Of a DNA stretch of 64,000 nucleotides, positions 58,403 to 64,000 are shown piece by piece. Below the pieces are notes generated by a model. That model saw only the letters and a program-made list of their open reading frames with translations, was not told the origin of the DNA and made no database searches. The first letter of the stretch is position 1. Each line of letters opens with the position of its first letter. This stretch comes from Tachypleus tridentatus (lineage: Eukaryota; Arthropoda; Merostomata; Xiphosura; Limulidae). The translations under genes and the position numbers were made by a program. The DNA is taken from assembly GCF_004210375.1 (NCBI RefSeq), contig NC_134825.1, positions 41,968,348 through 42,032,347 on the forward strand. The letters are read 5' to 3'.

Positions 58403-59824
58403 AACCGATCTTAGAATTTACATCAGTTGATAGTTTTCAATTGCACATGTGTAAGTTAAACTAGTTCATAGTGGTGTTAAAAATTGCATATTTTTCGGAC
58501 TTATTATCATCATAATTATTTTATGGATGTATAACATAATTTACTCTCAACCTTAGATATTTTCATTTATATACAGAATAATCTTAAACATTTTCAATTT
58601 GATATAGAAAGTTTAACGAAAATCTCGACAAAATTTTACAGAATTTGGGCACTTTATTCTACAATGGCCCAGGAGTTTTCAATTTTGTCTTCATCATGAT
58701 CAGCTGTAAGGTGATGGCTAAACCAAGTAGTTTTTCTGTAAAATAGGCTAACATTACCTTGTTTGAGATGGACCAGAAGTCCTTTATATAATGGACAAAT
58801 TATTCTTTCGTTAGAAAACCCCTTTCTCTGTCGCATTCTTCCCATCTTAAACACATGAGCATACAACCTTCACTGACGTAACCCTAGAATATCACGTTTT
58901 TATCTTTTCATCCTCTTCACATATTAAACTTCCAGTTTTGTATATAACCCTTACGTTACTATCTCATCTTGATATAAGTTTTCCTCATGTTCCCCAACAT
59001 CAGAAATGAAGGCCTGTAGCTAACTGTACTATAAAATCTACTACTTTCACGAGCACCGAGAAGAGCTCTCGTAGCAGACTTCATGACAAAATGTCCATGG
59101 ATCCCACAGCCTGAGAAAAGTATTCTTACTTGTTTATTTCAAATGCACACAGCTAAGTAGGGCTAGATAATGCAGTATGATGCCCTGACCTCTTCCGCAC
59201 TAAATAGGCGTTACCTCTACTTGTTAGGTGAAAGCTAGAACGCGGTTAATGAGATAAAAGCAAGGAAAATATCTGAAACGGTAACATTGGCGAACTTTCT
59301 TAGAACAAAAACGATTTTGTACCTCCGAATGACATCGTAATTAGTTTATCACAAATATTTATTTTTGTACACTTCGCTCATCAGTAAATGATATATGCCA
59401 TTTTCCCAGAAGAACTGTATTGGTATTTTTCATTTAAGGATAAAACAATACACTTTCACAGAAATGTAAGAAATGAAAACAAAGATATATTACAGTTAAT
59501 ACTCTTTCTAAAAGCTTTCAAATGTTTTCTTGTAGTCGTTTTCAGGTTTCTCGACTAATTCATTAAAGGACTGCTTCAAACAATTCTATTAAATGTTTTG
59601 TCATGTACAATACTGGCAGAACCATGAAACCTTTCAAGATCTTTGTTTATACTAGATACCTCTGTCGTGCTTCAGGAAGAAGAAACGACACATTACTAAA
59701 CACTGTCTTGACGTTAATATTTACGAATTCGATATTGCTTTATTCTCATATTTCTTGGTAAGAATTGCCGCTCTTGCTTTAGAAAAATAACCAACTCTAT
59801 GTGTTTGTTTTTTTTTTCTCTCAC
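58403..59824. other. Intergenic DNA with weak exon-like segments
   Basis: On the minus strand 59110-59047 follows a good acceptor (atacttttctcAG) and reads LWDPWTFCHEVCYESSSRCS before a stop. The overlapping frame from 59088 reads MKSATRALLGARESSRF and onward. Neither has a partner exon. The frame at 58866-58654 has no motif. No gene called. Confidence 0.25.
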
Positions 59825-60103
59825 GCGAATGTTTGTTTTTTGGAATTTTGCACAAAGCTACTCGAGGGGTATGTGTGTTAGCCGTCCCTAATTTAGCAGC
59901 GTAAGACTAGAGGGAAGGCAACTAGTCATCACCACCCACCGCCAACTCTTTGGCTACTCTTTTACCAACGAATAGTGGGATTGACCATCACATTACAACG
60001 CCCACACGGCTGAAAGGGCGAGCATGTTTGATGTGACGCGGATTCGAACCCGCAACCCTCGGATTACTAGTCGAGTACCTTAACCCACCAGGCCATGCCG
60101 GGC
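59825..60103 (-). repeat. SINE-A, near full-length
   Basis: aatgtttgttttttggaatt to accaggccatgccgggcgcc. The direct repeat ctcacgcgaatg on both sides (59819-59830 and 60106-60117) is a probable target-site duplication. Confidence 0.88.
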
Positions 60104-60744
60104 GCCTCACGCGAATGAACGAGTTATATGAACAACGTACGGGACTAATAGTTCAAAAAATCAGTATTTCGTCAATTAGAATACATAATCATAATGTTTT
60201 CAAATGTATTAATTAAGAAATGTGTGAGTTCCGAAACAATATGTTTTTGAGTTTGATCACAGTCTATTTATATTTTAAAACGTTTATCTATGATTAAATC
60301 ACCTAATTGTTTAATAGCTTTGTACATTCATTGAAATAAAGGATAAAAACCAGTATCATTACAAACTTGTTCAAAGATAAGATAAAGACGATAGGGTTTC
60401 TTATGATAACCACCGTAGTGGTTCATAATAGGGAAAACAAGGACTTGCACTAATAGAATGTTCGGGCTTAAAGCATCTTAAACAGTAAACATTCAGTTCA
60501 AACAACGCTTTAAATTCTTGAATATTGACTATTAATGTTGTGCATAAAAATCACGCATGATAGGTTTACACAGAAAAATAAAATCCACTTAAAACGCTTC
60601 GTTTGTCAGTCCTCTTATTAGTATATTATCGCTAAATCATTTATAGAAAACTAGATAAGATACTGCAAATGTCGTATAGTATTGAAAAGGTTTGTTTTCT
60701 TCTGTATTTTATATAAGCTTAAATAACTAATTCTAGTAATTCAG
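60104..60744. other. AT-rich intergenic DNA, nothing recognised
   Basis: No supported feature. Confidence 0.3.
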
Positions 60745-60897
60745 TATGGCCTAATGTTGGTAGGGCGCTTGACTCGTAATCTAACAAAACATACCATACA
60801 TGCTCGCCCTTTTAGCCGTGGGGACATTATAATGTAACGGTCAATCTCATTACTTGTTGGTAAAAGAGTAGTTTTGCGCGAAAGTTAAAACAAACAA
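60745..60897 (+). repeat. SINE-A with internal deletions
   Basis: The head (gtatggcctaatgttggtag, gcgcttgactcgtaatct) skips the B box and resumes at atgctcgcccttttagccgt. After ggtaaaagagtag it jumps directly to ttttgcgcgaaagt, so two internal parts are lost. Confidence 0.7.
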
Positions 60898-62597
60898 AGA
60901 AACTAATTCTGGTGTAAACGATGTTATCACAAACCTTTGAAGTTAGCTTTCTTACAACAATCTGGCATTTTATTAAAAAAACTTAAGAACAGGGCCAAAC
61001 AGGGGTTACCAGCCAATAATAGAGGCCTACGAATTTAAACTTCAATCAATTTTAATGTTTTAGTAACGGATTTTTCGTACCTTAGATACGCAGAATTCGA
61101 AAATAATATTCATTTTTTCTATCGCGTAAGGATTTTTATACAAATTGGGGAAAATAAATCTTACTTAGATCGAGTTATTATTTCATTTACCACAAAGAAC
61201 ATTTTTTATTATTATGTTTGTTAAGAAAAATGCAAACTGGAGAACAATGATGCTAAATGAATTTGTTTCCCCATTCACCCTGATTTTTATATCATTTTAT
61301 TAAAGATTTGTCTTTTAGTTTCAAAACTATTGTTAAGGTCTTTCTTCTATCTATTACATTATAACGTTTTGTCACAAATCTGTACGTGATGGGAAAAACT
61401 GGATATCATTTTCGGATTCAGTGTACAGGAATGACTATAGAACATGTAAATATTTCAAGAGAATAAAAATAATCGCAAGCCTGTTCAATATATGAATATT
61501 AGGTGACTGTAAGATTACCTACTCAATACTTTTATACTATTCAATCCATGTTTTTAGGGCCTCAACCCCTGTATTATGTATGAAGTGAAGGAGATGTTTG
61601 AGATGTATATATTTTATTTGAAAAGGCCACTTTTCTTCTGGAAAAATTTTATACGCGCTACGTGGAAGTTGTGTCTTAGTTTAGGCATAACTTTACCTAT
61701 TGCCATGGATTTATGTAAAAAAAACTTAGTTAACAGAAACTACAGATGCTCACTATATTTTCAAATATATCTTTATGAGAATCTCCAGCTGCAGCCTAAG
61801 ATTTCACATCTTGAATAAATGGGATAAAATAACCAACAGCTGCAGTAAATCGTCATTAACTGCATTAGCTAATACCAGCTATGTTTATTATCATTACAGT
61901 GTATACACTTAGCGACCATATCAAGTAATCCTTTTTCCATAGTTGACTTAAAAAGCCAGCAAGTAAGATAAATAAAAAAAAACATTGGGAATTCAAACAC
62001 CAACAATTAGATACTATAAAAAAGTACGCAAACAAGACTGGAAATACAGTAGACATTGTTTACTCAAAGTACAAAACTCGATTTTGACTCTACCAAATTT
62101 AATTCTATATAACAACATTGAACCATATTATGGGTTTTTGTTTGAGTAAATAATATCTACAGTATCTTCAGTTTTGTTTGCCTATTTTTTTAATGATCAA
62201 CGTTTACAGGATTTTATGTTCCCACTTTGTTATTTATCTTGAGCTCATTTGAAACAAAGAACTTAAGGCAGCGTCATCAGAAGCTCAAAGAAAGAGAGGC
62301 GGTTCGTCTTTTGTAAAAAGACACCAACACATCTTATGTTTTTCAAATAAGAGAAACAAAGTCCTCTTCAGTGCCAATTCAAAGTGTATGTGTCATTTTA
62401 TACTTGCTACTAGTACATCTTAGTTGCAACTTCATTTCACACAAAATAGGTTAGTATGATCAAGTGTTGTTAAATAACATCACAGAGTAGCTGTTGTTTC
62501 AGTCAGTATCATCTTATGTTTGTCATGTAAGAGAAAGAATCTAACATATCATTGATTCAGTGTCGTCTCGAAATATGTAGGTTAACATTATCTTATG
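60898..62597. other. AT-rich intergenic DNA, nothing recognised
   Basis: The plus-strand frame at 61576-61818 has no recognisable domain or splice context. Confidence 0.3.
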
Positions 62598-62610
62598 TTT
62601 GTTGGGTAAG

Positions 62611-62839
62611 TTTGGTTTGGTTTGCTTTGAATTTCGTGCAAAGGGCTATCTGCGCTAGCCGTCCCCAATTTAACAGTGTAAGATTAGAGGGAAGACAGCT
62701 AGTCATCACCACCCGCCGCCAATTCTTGGGCTACTCTTTTACCAACGAATAGTGGGATTGACCGTACATTATAATGCCCCCACGGCTGAAAGGGCGAGCA
62801 TGTCTGGTATGACGGGGATTCTAACCCGCGACCCTCGGA
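62611..62839 (-). repeat. SINE-A, 5'-truncated, with perfect 13-bp target-site duplication
   Basis: tttgttgggtaag occurs at 62598-62610 and again at 62840-62852, directly flanking the element. The insert stops in the anticodon arm (gcgaccctcgga), so the A-box half is missing: a 5' truncation during target-primed reverse transcription. Confidence 0.88.
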
Positions 62840-62852
62840 TTTGTTGGGTAAG

Positions 62853-64000
62853 AGGAAATATCTAGCATATCTCGGGCCTAGTGTCATTCATGACGAGGTA
62901 GTTTAACGTAGTCTTATGGTTGTTTCTAATACATTGCAGACTCAGTGTGTTTCATCCTTGACAGGAAATCTTATAGAAGAAAGAAGTCAGCATATCTCAG
63001 CTACAGTATTATTTCACAATATATAAGTCAGGATGATGTTTTTATCAGAAGATCTAATGATTATGAATTTCGATTTTCTTGTATGCTGATTTACATAATT
63101 ACGTTTTAATTACTCTATAATCTTTTATGCTTCTAATCTGTATAGAGTTGTCGCTTGCATGGTCAATCGTATTTCAACCTTTATTGAAAAGTAGGAGAGA
63201 AACTAGTTTTATCTCTAGCCCGACATTATTGTCTGCTTGTTGCATTTACGAGATGTCCTGACCAAAGTCATTGCACATTTGGCGAAAAACATGGTATACT
63301 AATCCCTTTGAATTGTTTAAGTGTTACCAATATAGCCGTACGGAAGTTTTAAAGAATTCGCGAACAGTAAGTTTGAATGACTTTCTCCTTCAAAAAAAAA
63401 AAAAACACAACAAAACGTTTTCATGCATTTATTAGTGTCTACCAGTGTCCTTAAAAACTACTATGTGAAATTTTCCTAACGATAAATAAGAACGTATAAT
63501 ATGATATTTCGTTTTAATTATGCTAAAATGCAGGTTTGTAAGGTACAATTTGTACACCTATATCTGCTCACGTCGTTTGATCACTTATCTGACTGACAGG
63601 AAAATAAGGTTACTCATAATTTGGTTCACACGTAATCTTCCAAGCTTAGTATAATTCTTTCATAAGAAGGAAATAGACGTTATTAACTATCTATGGATAA
63701 AGTCTATTTCGACAAGTGACGAATTTTAATAGCATTGTTATTCAGCATATTAATTTCTTGTTTTTATATATATTTTTCATTTGGTTCAAAATCTTTAAAG
63801 CTTATTGTAATATTTAGAAATGTCTAATAATTATTTATAAATATTCAAAATGATTAAAATCGATTTCAAAGGATGTTGACTTTGAAATAATTTTAAAGAA
63901 TTAATAAGCAAGATTAAATTTAAAATAAAAAGTCTGTTAATAACATCCTTTTTTTATTTACGGCTGCAAATTTCATATTATTCTTTCATAAAACAGTTAT
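62853..64000. other. AT-rich intergenic DNA, nothing recognised
   Basis: No supported exon, SINE or transposon end. Confidence 0.3.

Noticed and set aside
58654-58866. 70-codon minus-strand frame ending in DEDKIENSWAIVE
   Set aside because: No motif, no splice partner, and the upstream sequence gives no promoter signal.
1-64000. CRISPR arrays, bacterial operons or phage genes
   Set aside because: The direct repeats present are contiguous minisatellites without spacers, and the genes have spliceosomal introns and TATA/AATAAA signals, so the DNA is eukaryotic.

Overview
This is a eukaryotic, AT-rich, repeat-dense window. It looks like an arthropod genome. The tRNA-derived SINE families, long introns and lipocalin type would fit a chelicerate, and from memory the main SINE family resembles repeats of horseshoe crabs. 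That taxonomic call is inference, at moderate to low confidence. There are no operons; nearly all long reading frames are chance frames or transposon and SINE shadows. Coding content had to be found by joining short exons at splice sites.

Two spliced genes are supported, both on the minus strand. (1) Positions 8967 down to 2502: a three-exon gene for a signal-peptide-bearing, probably single-pass membrane protein of 222 residues. It has a proline-rich linker and a C-terminal CxxC, belongs to no family I recognise, and has a TATA box just upstream. (2) Positions 49266 down to 37027: a five-exon apolipoprotein D-type lipocalin of 197 residues. It has a signal peptide, four mature cysteines, the TDYENY motif and a late conserved arginine, a TATA box, and AATAAA signals after the stop. 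Weaker candidates are a 55-residue secreted peptide on the plus strand (26373-26540) and two exon-like segments on the minus strand (23354-23269 and 21221-21087).

The rest is mostly transposable elements. About 27 copies or fragments belong to a tRNA-Lys-like SINE (called SINE-A here). About 15 belong to a second tRNA-like SINE (SINE-B) and nine to a third (SINE-C). A decayed Penelope-like retroelement (10.5-13.8 kb, minus) is split by a decayed Tc1-like element (about 11.04-12.39 kb). Others are a 249-bp mariner/Tc1-type MITE (23871-24119), a pogo/Tigger-like relic with SINEs nested in it (31927-33315), a fold-back element with arms over 300 bp (33478-34520), an internally deleted mariner in the lipocalin's second intron (43146-44053), and a second Tc1-like relic (about 56280-57397). 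Minisatellites lie in introns of both genes, and a 24-bp one sits about 0.5 kb upstream of the lipocalin TATA box.

By region: 1-2.5 kb, AT-rich 3' flank of gene 1; 2.5-9.0 kb, gene 1; 9-37 kb, transposon-rich intergenic DNA; 37-49.3 kb, lipocalin; 49.3-64 kb, intergenic DNA with SINEs and a Tc1 relic.
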